DNA from: Microbacterium oleivorans | GTDB lineage: Bacteria; Actinomycetota; Actinomycetes; Actinomycetales; Microbacteriaceae | Length of the DNA: 64,000 nucleotides | Reading direction: 5' to 3' | Assembly (NCBI RefSeq): GCF_013389665.1 | Contig: NZ_CP058316.1 | Location: forward strand, 1,302,001-1,366,000 | In this document: positions 7,062 through 15,674 of the stretch, piece by piece | Layout: every line of letters starts with the position of its first letter | Numbering within the stretch: position 1 is the first letter of the stretch | Notes under the pieces: model-generated | What the model saw: only the letters and a program-made list of their open reading frames with translations | What the model was told of the DNA's origin: nothing | The model's database searches: none | Position numbers and translations under genes: made by a program

Positions 7062-9473
7062 TCACGAGGTGACGACGACGTCGACGACGGCGGGGGCGAG
7101 ACCGGGAGACGACGCCGTCACCACGACGCGGCCGGCACCCCTCGGCTTGACGATCGCGAGGAGCCTGCCGTCGAAGGTCGTGACGGTCGGTCCGGCGAAC
7201 GACTCCTCGCTGTCGGTGCGCCCGGATCCCACGCCGGCGAGCGTGCCCGGACCGCTCACCTCCACCGTGACCGGGACGTCACGTCCGCAGACGACGACGC
7301 CCGCGGCATCCTCGAGCGTCACGGCGATGAACGCGAGATCCTCCGGGCCGACCGTGGCCGCTTCGGCCCGCGCGGCGAGGGCGGGCTCGCCCGCCGTCGC
7401 GAGCACATGGCGGCCGACCTCGACGCCGGCCCTGCGCGCCACCGCGACGAGCTCACCGGGACGGTACCGGGTCGCGAACCGCGCCATGAAGGCCTTCGGC
7501 TCGCCGACGGGCGCGACGCCGAGACTCACCGCGTCGACGAGCAGCTCGACCTCGTCGGCATCGGCGTAGACGTCGACCGTGACGGGGGCTCCCGCCGCCG
7601 CCCACGACCAGGAGGAGACCGAGTCCGTCCATGACCACGGCGTCGTAGCCGTGGGGCGCCCGTGGTGCTCGGGCCGGTGCACCGCGATGTAGGGCTCGCG
7701 GCGACGACCGAAGACGATCTCCCGGTAGAAGGAGATGGGACGACGGTGCCCCGTGATGTCGATATCGCCGCAGCCCGCGAGGCGGTACGGGTAGGGCCCC
7801 GCCGTGCCGGTCGGGACGTACCCGGGCGTGTCCGTGTAGTCGACGCGGCCGATGCCGGCCTCCCCGAGGTAGTCCCAGCCCGTCCAGGTGAAGTCTCCGA
7901 TGACGTGGGGCAGCTCCGTCACGAGCGCCCACATGACGTCGATGCGCTCGGGGAAGGTCTCCGAGCCGACGATGACGCGGTGGGGATGATCCAGCGCGTC
8001 CTGCCGGTAGCGCGAGTCGGCGTAGTTGAAGCCGACGATGTCGAGCACCGCGGCGGACTCCTCGATGGAGGCGCTCACGAGAGGCGAGGCGTTCATCAGC
8101 CCCATCTGCTCGCCCATGTCGGCCATCATCGTGTTCGCGTCGGGCATCTGCTCGCGCGCCTCGGTCATCCGGTCGAGGTTGGCGATGATCCCGTTGATGC
8201 CGTTGGTGACGAACCGTGTGGGGTCGAGCTCGCGCACGCGCTCGGCGAGGCGGCGGCTCCACGTCGCGCCGATCGGGGTGCCGAGCTCGAGGATCTCGTT
8301 GCCGATCGAGTACATGACGACGCTCGGGTGGTTGCGGTCCTTCGCCACGAGGCCGGCGACGTCGTCGCGCCAGCGCTCCGGAAAGGTGGCGGTCGCGTCG
8401 AACGGGGCCTTGGACCGGGTCCAGGCGTCGGTGAGCTCGTCCATGACGAGCATGCCGTGCCGGTCGCAGGCGTCGAGCATCGCGCGGCTCATGGGGTTGT
8501 GGGCGCTGCGCAGCGCCGTGAAGCCGGCGCGTTTGAGCAGGCGCACCCGACGATCCTCCGCGGCGGGCTCGGTCGCCGCGCCCAGCGGGCCGTTGTCGTG
8601 GTGCACGCAGGCGCCGCGAAGATCGATCGACCGCCCGTTCAACCGCAGACCGTGCTGCGGATCGAGCTGGAGCGAGCGGATGCCGAAGACCGTGACGTCC
8701 TCGTCGAGGAGGCGGCCGTCGGCATCCACGAGGGCGCTCCGCACCCGGTAGAGCGCGGGCGTGTCGATGTCCCACCGCTGCGGGTCGTCCAGGACGAGCC
8801 GCGCCCGGGCGACGACGGCCGTCCCCGGAAGCACCGTGACGGGGGACTCGCCGGCCGCGGCGAGTTCCCCGTCGGGCGCCTCGATCCGCCAGTGGAGCCG
8901 GGTCGTCCGCGTGTGGCGGGTGGTGTTCGCGACGGTCGTCGCGACCGCCACGACAGCACGCTCGTCGTCGATGTCGGGGGTCTCGACGTGGACGCCGTCG
9001 AGCGGGATGTGCACCGGATCGGCCACCACGAGGTGCACCGGACGGTAGATGCCGGCGCCGGAGTACCATCGCGAGTCACGGTGCGCGCGGGCCTCGACGC
9101 TGATGCGGCTGACCGACCCGAACGCGAGGAACGGGTCGAGCACGACGGAGAATCCGGCGTAGCCGTTGGCCTCGTGCGCCACGACCTGGCCGTCGACGAA
9201 GACGACGGCGTCGCGGTACACCCCTTCGAACTCGAGCACGACGGTGCGGGAGCGCCACTCGTCGGGCACCTCGATCGACCGCACGTACTCGAACACGCCG
9301 CCCGGGGTGTAGCCGGTATGCACTCCCTGCGGGTCGGACGCGCTGCGTGGAAGGTCGCGCAGCGCATCGTGCGGCACCGTGACGGGGACCGGACTCCGGT
9401 CGCCCTCCGCCGTCTCGAACGGCCCGAGCTTGGGTCCGACGGTCCACCCGTCGTGCAGGGTCGTGCGGATCAC
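7062..9473 (-). CDS. GH2 beta-galactosidase-like glycoside hydrolase (803 aa)
   Basis: The order is GH2 sugar-binding domain (residues 1-170), Ig-like domain, TIM barrel and a DUF4982-like C-terminal region. RGACVHHDNGPLGAA and LRSAHNPMSRAMLDACDRHGMLVMDE are hallmark TIM-barrel motifs. The acid/base is probably Glu393 in SIGNEI and the nucleophile Glu505 in VGSETFPE. There is no signal peptide, so it should act in the cytoplasm on imported oligosaccharides, for example removing beta-galactosyl groups from rhamnogalacturonan side chains. The start is a GTG that overlaps the TetR stop (GTGA) and follows GAGGAGG. Other GH2 activities (beta-glucuronidase, beta-arabinosidase) cannot be excluded. 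Confidence 0.85.
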   Translation of the reverse strand: MIRTTLHDGWTVGPKLGPFETAEGDRSPVPVTVPHDALRDLPRSASDPQGVHTGYTPGGVFEYVRSIEVPDEWRSRTVVLEFEGVYRDAVVFVDGQVVAHEANGYAGFSVVLDPFLAFGSVSRISVEARAHRDSRWYSGAGIYRPVHLVVADPVHIPLDGVHVETPDIDDERAVVAVATTVANTTRHTRTTRLHWRIEAPDGELAAAGESPVTVLPGTAVVARARLVLDDPQRWDIDTPALYRVRSALVDADGRLLDEDVTVFGIRSLQLDPQHGLRLNGRSIDLRGACVHHDNGPLGAATEPAAEDRRVRLLKRAGFTALRSAHNPMSRAMLDACDRHGMLVMDELTDAWTRSKAPFDATATFPERWRDDVAGLVAKDRNHPSVVMYSIGNEILELGTPIGATWSRRLAERVRELDPTRFVTNGINGIIANLDRMTEAREQMPDANTMMADMGEQMGLMNASPLVSASIEESAAVLDIVGFNYADSRYRQDALDHPHRVIVGSETFPERIDVMWALVTELPHVIGDFTWTGWDYLGEAGIGRVDYTDTPGYVPTGTAGPYPYRLAGCGDIDITGHRRPISFYREIVFGRRREPYIAVHRPEHHGRPTATTPWSWTDSVSSWSWAAAGAPVTVDVYADADEVELLVDAVSLGVAPVGEPKAFMARFATRYRPGELVAVARRAGVEVGRHVLATAGEPALAARAEAATVGPEDLAFIAVTLEDAAGVVVCGRDVPVTVEVSGPGTLAGVGSGRTDSEESFAGPTVTTFDGRLLAIVKPRGAGRVVVTASSPGLAPAVVDVVVTS

Positions 9474-10171
9474 GGACCGACCTCCTCGTCGCGACCCGCG
9501 GGCGCGGGCCGATCGCTCGCCGGGTCGGACTGATCGCGCAAGCGGGTCCAGTCGATGTCGACGAAGGTCGCGAACAGGGCGCGCAGCTCCTCGGCCATGT
9601 CGAGCGAGTCGCGATCGAGCAGCCACTGCACCTGGAGTCCGTCCATGAGTGCGACCGCCGCGACCGCGGCGCGTCGCGGCGTCATGCCGTGCCGGAGCAG
9701 ACCCTCGTCGCGCAGCCACTGGAAGGAGCGCTCGATGTTGCCGCGGGTGTACTCGTAGCGGCGCACGAAGTAGCCGTGGGCGGGGTGGTCGGACGAGGTC
9801 GCCTCGGCCGACAGCGTCGTGTAGAGCTCGACGACGCCCGGACTGGAGGCGTTGTGGGCGGCGAGTGCGACGAGGCCGCGCAGCACCTCCGCACCGTCGT
9901 CGGATTCGATCGGGACGAGAGCACGGGCGCGATCGTCGCGCTCCTCGAGGACGGCCTCGAGCATGGCGCCCTTGTTGCGGAAGTGGTGCAGCAGACCCGC
10001 CTCGCTCATGCCCACCCGGGTGGCGATGTCGCGCAGGGATCCGGATCGGTAGCCGGACTGCGAGAACACCTCCAGCGCGGCATCCAGGATCGCCTGCCGG
10101 GTGGCTCCGGTCTTGGCGTAGCTGCCTCGCCGACGGCCGCGCGCGGGGGCGGTCGTGTCGGTCGTCATCAT
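9470..10171 (-). CDS. TetR-family transcriptional regulator
   Basis: This 233-residue protein has an N-terminal TetR helix-turn-helix: RQAILDAALEVFSQSGYRSGSLRDIATRVGMSEAGLLHHFRNKGAMLEAVLEER (about residues 25-80). A helical ligand-binding domain follows. The gene is the first of the operon TetR-GH2(-PL11) on the minus strand and faces the promoter region of the family 5 ABC importer. It is therefore placed to repress both directions and to respond to a sugar-derived inducer, which is inferred from position only. Several Met codons lie at the N-terminus (MMTTDTT), so the exact start may be one or two codons later. Confidence 0.85.
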   Translation of the reverse strand: MMTTDTTAPARGRRRGSYAKTGATRQAILDAALEVFSQSGYRSGSLRDIATRVGMSEAGLLHHFRNKGAMLEAVLEERDDRARALVPIESDDGAEVLRGLVALAAHNASSPGVVELYTTLSAEATSSDHPAHGYFVRRYEYTRGNIERSFQWLRDEGLLRHGMTPRRAAVAAVALMDGLQVQWLLDRDSLDMAEELRALFATFVDIDWTRLRDQSDPASDRPAPAGRDEEVGP

Positions 10172-10238
10172 GGTCGTCCACCTGTCCGTCGTCGCCCTCG
10201 TCGGCGATCGCGAGGCCAGTCTGCCCGCTCCGGCATCG

Positions 10239-10278
10239 AAAACCTAGCGACCGGTAGAAATTCGTCTTCAAAACCTAG
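10239..10278. promoter_or_regulatory. Direct AAAACCTAG repeats in the TetR / ABC importer divergent promoter region
   Basis: AAAACCTAG occurs twice, at 10239-10247 and 10270-10278, exactly 31 bases (about three helical turns) apart. The first copy runs into an imperfect palindrome, CTAGCGACCGGTAG (10244-10257). Read on the minus strand each copy gives a -10-like TAGGTT, so one or both could also be tetR promoter elements. The spacing suggests two TetR dimers bound on the same face of the DNA. No strong -35 was found for the importer. Confidence 0.4.
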
Positions 10279-10353
10279 TCATCGCTCGGATTTGCTGCTA
10301 GCGTCCAGCGCCAGGGCGATCCACCGGGGTATCGCCTCCCGAGAAAAGGACCA

Positions 10354-11886
10354 ATGATGTTCCGATGGAAGGCCACAGCAGCCCTCACGGTCGTCGCGGC
10401 GCTCGCCCTGGCGGGATGCGCGAGCGGCGACACCGGATCGGGCGGCGGCGACAGCGGCCGCGCTGATCGACTCACCCTCACGGCGATCGCCGCTCCAACC
10501 AGTTACGACATCGGCCAGGGCGCGGAATGGGGCAACCGCAGCCCGTTCTTCCAGGCCGTCTTCGACACCCTGCTGTCGAAGGACTCCGCCGGCGAGACCC
10601 AGCCGTGGCTCGCCACCGAGTGGGAGTACAACGACGACAACACCGTCCTCACGCTCACCCTGCGCGAGGGCGTGGAGTTCAGCGACGGCACGCCGCTGGA
10701 CGCCGAGGCCGTCGTCGCCAGCCTCGAGCACTTCCGCGACGGCACCGCCCCGCAGGCGGCGACGATGGCGGGCAAGGAGTTCGCGGCCGTGGACGCCACG
10801 ACGGTGACGATCACGCAGGAGGCGCCGGACCCGTCGCTGATCAACCTGCTCTCGATCGCCCCGGGCCTCATCCAGGCGCCGTCGACCTTCGACGACCCCG
10901 ACTCCGCGACCGACCCGATCGGCTCGGGCGCCTACATCCTCGACACCGCCTCGTCGGTGACCGGCACCACGTACAACTACACCGCCAACCCCGACTACTG
11001 GAACGCGGACGCCGTCAAGTACGACAACCTCACGATCAACGTCCTCGAAGACGTCACCGCCACCACCAACGCCATCCGCGCGGGCGAGGCGAACGGCGCG
11101 AAGATCGCCGACAACAACACGATCTCGGAGGTCGAAGGCGCCGGCTGGACGATCGAGTCGAACGAGCTCGACTTCCAGGGCCTGCTGCTGCTCGACCGCG
11201 CCGGGACGATGGCCCCGGAGCTGGCCGACGTGAAGGTGCGCCAGGCCATCAACATGGCGTTCGACCGCGAGGCGCTGCTGCAGTCCACGCAGAGCGGCTA
11301 CGGAACCGTCACCGAGCAGGTGTTCCCCGAGACCTCCGTCGCCTACGACGCCGCGCTCGACACCACGTACGCCTACGACCCGGAGGCCGCGAAGGAGCTC
11401 CTCGCCGAGGCGGGCTACCCCGACGGCTTCACGCTCAGCATGATGTCGACGCCGGCCTTCCAGACCACCTTCGACCTCGTCGCCCAGCAGCTGTCCGACA
11501 TCGGCATCACCGTCGAGTACACCGACCCCGGCACGGGCAACTTCATCACCGACATGCTGGCTCCGAAGTACCCCGCCACGTGGATGGCGCTCGAGCAGAA
11601 CCCCGACTGGCAGCTGATCAACTTCATGGTCGGACCCGACGCGACGTTCAACCCGTTCGGTTACCAGGACCCCACCGTCGACGGTTACATCCAGACCGTG
11701 CAGTTCGGCACCCCCGAGGAGTCGGACCAGGCCCTCAAGGACCTGAACGCGTACCTCGTCGAGCAGGCGTGGTTCGCGCCGTTCTTCCGGGTGCAGGGCA
11801 CGTTCGCCACCGACGCGAACACGAACCTCGAGTTCTGGCCCACCAACGCCTACCCGTCGATCTTCGACTTCTCGCCGAAGAACTGA
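10354..11886 (+). CDS. ABC transporter substrate-binding lipoprotein, family 5 (oligopeptide type)
   Basis: The 510-residue precursor has a lipoprotein signal peptide with lipobox LAGC (Cys near residue 22) and then a Gly/Ser linker. The SBP_bac_5 fold is recognisable from SPFFQAVFDTLLSKD, LTLREGVEFSDGTPLDAEAVVASLEHF and VRQAINMAFDREALLQ. Family 5 proteins bind peptides, but many also bind oligosaccharides. The GH3/GH43/GH78 genes directly downstream argue for a plant oligosaccharide, plausibly a lyase product. A good ribosome binding site (AAAAGGA) precedes two adjacent ATG codons; the first is used here. It is the first gene of the importer operon. Confidence 0.85.
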   Translation: MMFRWKATAALTVVAALALAGCASGDTGSGGGDSGRADRLTLTAIAAPTSYDIGQGAEWGNRSPFFQAVFDTLLSKDSAGETQPWLATEWEYNDDNTVLTLTLREGVEFSDGTPLDAEAVVASLEHFRDGTAPQAATMAGKEFAAVDATTVTITQEAPDPSLINLLSIAPGLIQAPSTFDDPDSATDPIGSGAYILDTASSVTGTTYNYTANPDYWNADAVKYDNLTINVLEDVTATTNAIRAGEANGAKIADNNTISEVEGAGWTIESNELDFQGLLLLDRAGTMAPELADVKVRQAINMAFDREALLQSTQSGYGTVTEQVFPETSVAYDAALDTTYAYDPEAAKELLAEAGYPDGFTLSMMSTPAFQTTFDLVAQQLSDIGITVEYTDPGTGNFITDMLAPKYPATWMALEQNPDWQLINFMVGPDATFNPFGYQDPTVDGYIQTVQFGTPEESDQALKDLNAYLVEQAWFAPFFRVQGTFATDANTNLEFWPTNAYPSIFDFSPKN

Positions 11887-11893
11887 TCCGACT

Positions 11894-11932
11894 CCCCCGG
11901 GCCGGGCGGTCTCGCGCCGCCCGGTCCGGGGG
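11894..11932 (+). terminator. 16-bp stem-loop between binding-protein and permease genes
   Basis: Bases 11894-11909 pair with 11917-11932 along 16 positions, with one G-U pair, around a 7-base loop. It lies just after the binding-protein stop and before the permease start. No T-tract follows. Such intra-operon hairpins protect the upstream mRNA or stop part of the transcription, so that binding protein is made in excess over membrane subunits. Comparable hairpins follow both other binding-protein genes in this window. Confidence 0.65.
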
Positions 11933-11953
11933 CACCACCTTCGGGAAGGCATC

Positions 11954-12895
11954 ATGCTCACATTCATCCTGCGTCGCCTCCTCTCGGGCGTCGTCCTGAT
12001 CGCGGTGATCTCGTTCCTCGCGTTCGTCCTGCTCTACGCGGGGGGCGGCGACATCGCCCGCCGCATCCTCGGCGAGAACGCGACCGCCGAGACCGTCGCG
12101 AAGAAGACCGAAGAACTCGGTCTGAACCGCCCCCTGCTCGCGCAGTACGGCGACTGGGTCGTCTCCGCCCTCACCGGGAACCTCGGACGCAGCTGGTTCA
12201 CCGGGGAGCTCGTCTCGGTCAGCGTCAGCGGACGCCTCGCCGTCACGCTCTCGCTCGTCCTGGGCGCCACCATCGTCTCGGCCGTCCTCGCCGTCGTCCT
12301 GGGCGTGCTCGCGGCACGTCGCGGCGGCATCATCGACGGAGCCGTGCAGTTCCTCTCGCTCGTCGGCTTCGCCGTTCCGGGCTTCCTCATCGCCCTGCTC
12401 CTCGTGCTGGTCTTCGCCATCAACCTCGGATGGTTCAAGGCGACGGGCTACGTGCCCATCACCACATCGCCGACGGGCTGGCTCGCATCGGTGACCCTGC
12501 CCGTGGTCGCCCTCTCGCTGGGGGCGATCGCGACGGTCGCGGCGCAAGTGCGCGGCTCGGTCATCGACGCGATGTCGCGCGACTACGTCCGCACGCTCCG
12601 CTCGCGCGGGCTCGGCATGGGCTCGGTCATCTACAAGCACGTGCTGCGCAACGCCGGCGGACCCGCCCTCGCCGTCCTCGCCGTGCAGTTCGTCGGTCTT
12701 CTCGGCGGCGCGGTCGTCGTCGAGCAGATCTTCGCCATCCCGGGCATGGGTCAGCTGAGCGTCCGCTCCACCACCCTTGGCGACGTCCCCGTCGTCATGG
12801 GGCTCGTGATCGCCTTCGCGGTCATCGTCGTCATCGTGAACCTCCTGATCGACCTCGCCCAGGCCGCTCTGAACCCGAAGGTGAGACTGTCATGA
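11954..12895 (+). CDS. ABC transporter permease, DppB/OppB type
   Basis: The 313-residue membrane protein has about six transmembrane segments. It begins with the family-typical MLTFILRRLLSGVVLIAVISFLAFVLLY. The EAA-type coupling loop reads RDYVRTLRSRGLGMGSVIYKHVLRNAGGPALA, followed by GGAVVVEQIFAIPGMGQL, both diagnostic of BPD_transp_1 DppB-type subunits. It should form the channel together with the permease half of the next gene. Its stop overlaps the start of that gene (ATGA), giving translational coupling. The substrate is given by the binding protein upstream, probably an oligosaccharide in this setting. Confidence 0.88.
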   Translation: MLTFILRRLLSGVVLIAVISFLAFVLLYAGGGDIARRILGENATAETVAKKTEELGLNRPLLAQYGDWVVSALTGNLGRSWFTGELVSVSVSGRLAVTLSLVLGATIVSAVLAVVLGVLAARRGGIIDGAVQFLSLVGFAVPGFLIALLLVLVFAINLGWFKATGYVPITTSPTGWLASVTLPVVALSLGAIATVAAQVRGSVIDAMSRDYVRTLRSRGLGMGSVIYKHVLRNAGGPALAVLAVQFVGLLGGAVVVEQIFAIPGMGQLSVRSTTLGDVPVVMGLVIAFAVIVVIVNLLIDLAQAALNPKVRLS

Positions 12896-14757
12896 CCGCC
12901 ATCGACGTGCCTCCCGCCGTCCCCATTGCCCCGGTGCGGGTCAGCCTGTTCCGTCGGCTCATCACGAAGCCGCTCGGCGTCGTGTCGGCGCTGTTCCTCC
13001 TGCTCGTCGCGGCGATCGCGATCCTGGGGCCGCTCATCGCACCCCAGGACCCGAACTACGCGGACATCCGCAACGTGCTGGCGGGACCGAGCGGCGCTCA
13101 CCTCCTGGGCACCGACGGCAGCGGTCGCGACGTGCTCTCGCGGCTGCTCGCCGCGACGCAGACCAGCGTCGCCGCCGCGCTCATCGCCGTCGTCGTCGCC
13201 GTCGTCCTGGGCGTGGTCAGCGGCCTCATCGCCGGCTACTACCAGGGCTGGTTCAACACCGTCGCGACCTGGGTCACAGAGCTGAACATGGCCCTCCCGG
13301 GCATCGTGGTGCTCCTGGCGGCCCGAGCGGTGCTCGGCCCGTCGGTGTGGATCTCGATGTTCATCTTCGGCATCCTGCTCGCGCCCGCCTTCTTCCGACT
13401 GGTCTACGCGGCCGTCACGGCGGTGCGCGGCGAGCTCTACGTCGACGCGGCCCGCGTCTCGGGCCTCGGCGACGGCCGCATCATCGGACGTCATGTGCTG
13501 GCCGTCGTCCGCGCGCCGATCATCATCCAGGGCGCGATCATCTCGGGCATCGCCCTGGCGATCCAGTCGGGATTGGAGTTCCTCGGCCTCGGCGACGTGA
13601 ACGTGCCCACCTGGGGATCGATGCTCACGGACGGCTTCAAGAACATCTACAAGACGCCCGTGCTGATGATCTGGCCCTCGCTCGCGATCGCCCTCACCTG
13701 TATCGCGCTGACCCTGCTGGCCAACGTGATGCGCGACGAGCTGGAGCGCACCGTCTCGGTGCGCCGCAAGCGCCGTCGTGCCGTGACGACGGCGACGGGA
13801 TCGATCGCAGCGGTGACCACCTCGGTGGCCACCGGCGGCGGCGAGCCGATCGAGGACCTCGACGAGCTTCCGATCGTCGAAGGCGCCGGCGTCACCATCC
13901 ACCGCGAGGACGCCCGCAGCAAGGCCTCCGAGAAGGTGCTCGAGATCCGGGATCTGCGTGTGGGCTACGACCAGCCCGACGGATCGCACATCGAGGTCGT
14001 CCACGGCGTCTCGCTGGACGTGCGCAAGGGCGAGGTGCACGGACTGATCGGCGAGTCGGGCTCGGGCAAGACGCAGACGGCGTTCGGCGTGCTGGGCCTG
14101 CTCCCCCGAGGCGGCCGGGTGACCGACGGTTCGATCCGCTACGGCGGCATCGAGCTCGCCGACGCCTCGGACCGCGTCTACGCGGGGGTGCGCGGAAAGC
14201 GCATCGGCTACATCCCGCAGGAGCCGATGAGCAACCTCGACCCCTCCTTCACCATCGGCAGCCAGCTCGTCGAGCCGCTGCGCACGACGCTCGGTCTGTC
14301 GAAGAAGGATGCCACCGAACGCTCGCTCGACCTGCTCGCCCGAGTGGGCATCCCGCAGCCCAAGCGCACGTTCGACGCCTACCCGTTCGAGGTCTCGGGC
14401 GGCATGGCCCAGCGCGTCCTCATCGCCGGCGCGGTCTCGACCGACCCGGAGCTGATCATCGCCGATGAGCCCACGACGGCCCTCGACGTCACGGTCCAGG
14501 CCGACGTCCTCGACCTGCTGCGCGATCTGCAGGCCGAGCACCACATGGCCATGCTGCTGGTCACGCACAACTTCGGCGTCGTCGCCGACCTGTGCGACCG
14601 GGTGACCGTCATGCAGAACGGCCGATTCGTCGAGCAGGGCCCTGTCCGTGCGATCTTCAACGACGCGCGTCATCCGTACACGCGGGCGCTGCTGGAGGCG
14701 ATCCTCGACGAGGGTCCCGCCCGCCCCGCACTGGCCACGAAGGGGGCGAACGCATGA
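12892..14757 (+). CDS. Fused ABC permease/ATPase (DppC-DppD type)
   Basis: A single uninterrupted frame of 621 residues joins two subunits. Residues 1 to about 295 are a DppC-type permease, with the N-terminal HLLGTDGSGRDVLSRLL motif and the loop YVDAARVSGLGDGRIIGRHVL. After a linker of about 50 residues comes a DppD-type ATPase: Walker A GESGSGKT near residue 387, signature SGGMAQRVLIAGA, and Walker B LIIADEPTTALD. It therefore supplies one permease and one ATP-binding subunit of the importer as one chain; the partner ATPase is the next gene. Permease/ATPase fusions of this type are known in Actinobacteria. No frameshift or internal stop was seen. Confidence 0.88.
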   Translation: MTAIDVPPAVPIAPVRVSLFRRLITKPLGVVSALFLLLVAAIAILGPLIAPQDPNYADIRNVLAGPSGAHLLGTDGSGRDVLSRLLAATQTSVAAALIAVVVAVVLGVVSGLIAGYYQGWFNTVATWVTELNMALPGIVVLLAARAVLGPSVWISMFIFGILLAPAFFRLVYAAVTAVRGELYVDAARVSGLGDGRIIGRHVLAVVRAPIIIQGAIISGIALAIQSGLEFLGLGDVNVPTWGSMLTDGFKNIYKTPVLMIWPSLAIALTCIALTLLANVMRDELERTVSVRRKRRRAVTTATGSIAAVTTSVATGGGEPIEDLDELPIVEGAGVTIHREDARSKASEKVLEIRDLRVGYDQPDGSHIEVVHGVSLDVRKGEVHGLIGESGSGKTQTAFGVLGLLPRGGRVTDGSIRYGGIELADASDRVYAGVRGKRIGYIPQEPMSNLDPSFTIGSQLVEPLRTTLGLSKKDATERSLDLLARVGIPQPKRTFDAYPFEVSGGMAQRVLIAGAVSTDPELIIADEPTTALDVTVQADVLDLLRDLQAEHHMAMLLVTHNFGVVADLCDRVTVMQNGRFVEQGPVRAIFNDARHPYTRALLEAILDEGPARPALATKGANA

Positions 14758-15602
14758 GCGTTCCGCTGCTGGACATCACCGACCTCGTCGTCGAGTACCC
14801 CGGCAAGGGGCTCCGTGCACAGCCGTTCCGGGCGCTGCAGGGCGTCTCGCTCGACATCCTGCCCGGAGAGACGGTGGGGCTGGTGGGCGAGTCGGGATCG
14901 GGCAAGACGACGCTCGGACGCGCAGCTCTCGGCCTCGCCCCCGTCACGGAGGGGTCCATCGTCTTCGACGGGCGGGACATCTCCCATCTGAACCGGCGAC
15001 AGCGCCGCCCCCTCAGCGCCGACATCCAGGTGGTCTTCCAGGACCCCTATTCGTCGCTGAACCCATCGATGACGATCGAGCAGATCCTCACCGAGCCGCT
15101 GACCGCCGCCGGGGTCGGCACCCGCGAGGCGCGCGACCGCGTCCGCGAGCTCCTGGACCAGGTGGGTCTGCCCGCCGATGCCCGGAGCCGCCTGCCCCGG
15201 GAGTTCTCCGGCGGCCAGCGGCAGCGAGTGGCGATCGCCCGGGCTCTGGCGCTGCGGCCCCGGCTGATCGTGTGCGACGAGCCCGTCTCGGCGCTCGACC
15301 TGTCGACCCAGGCGCGCGTGCTCGATCTGTTCATCGAGATCCAGGAACGGACCGGCGTCGCCTACCTGTTCGTCACCCACGACCTCGCCGTCGTCCGTCA
15401 CGTCAGCCACCGCGTCGCGGTCATGTACCGCGGCGAGATCGTCGAATCCGGCGATGCCGACCGGGTGACCTCGCGCCCGGAGCATCCCTACACGCAGCGC
15501 CTGTTCATGGCGGCGCCCGTCCCCGACCCCGACCGGCAGGAGGAACGTCGGGCCGCCCGCCGGGCGTTCCTCGACGGCGAGGCCGCGCGCGGCGCAGCCT
15601 GA
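14754..15602 (+). CDS. ABC transporter ATP-binding protein, DppF/OppF type
   Basis: This 282-residue ATPase has Walker A GESGSGKTTLGRAALGL, the Q-loop region VFQDPYSSLNPSMTIEQIL, signature SGGQRQRVAIARALALRP, Walker B LIVCDEPVSALD and switch His in FVTHDLAVV. The VFQDPYSSLNP motif is specific for the DppF/OppF subgroup. A short oligopeptide-type C-terminus (EHPYTQRLFMAAPVPDPDRQ) follows. It completes the importer as second nucleotide-binding subunit. Its ATG overlaps the stop of the fusion gene. It is the last transporter gene before a strong hairpin. Confidence 0.9.
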   Translation: MSVPLLDITDLVVEYPGKGLRAQPFRALQGVSLDILPGETVGLVGESGSGKTTLGRAALGLAPVTEGSIVFDGRDISHLNRRQRRPLSADIQVVFQDPYSSLNPSMTIEQILTEPLTAAGVGTREARDRVRELLDQVGLPADARSRLPREFSGGQRQRVAIARALALRPRLIVCDEPVSALDLSTQARVLDLFIEIQERTGVAYLFVTHDLAVVRHVSHRVAVMYRGEIVESGDADRVTSRPEHPYTQRLFMAAPVPDPDRQEERRAARRAFLDGEAARGAA

Positions 15603-15605
15603 ACG

Positions 15606-15637
15606 GATGCCGGGGCCCGACCCTGGGCCCCGGCATC
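15606..15637 (+). terminator. 13-bp stem-loop between the importer operon and the GH3 gene
   Basis: GATGCCGGGGCCC (15606-15618) pairs perfectly with 15625-15637 around a 6-base loop, four bases after the ATPase stop codon. The following CTCTCCCCTC is pyrimidine-rich but not a T-tract. It can act as a partial terminator, letting some transcription continue into the glycosidase genes on the same strand; no separate promoter is obvious before GH3. Confidence 0.6.
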
Positions 15638-15674
15638 CTCTCCCCTCGACCACCCCCTCTGTCTTGGAGTCCTC

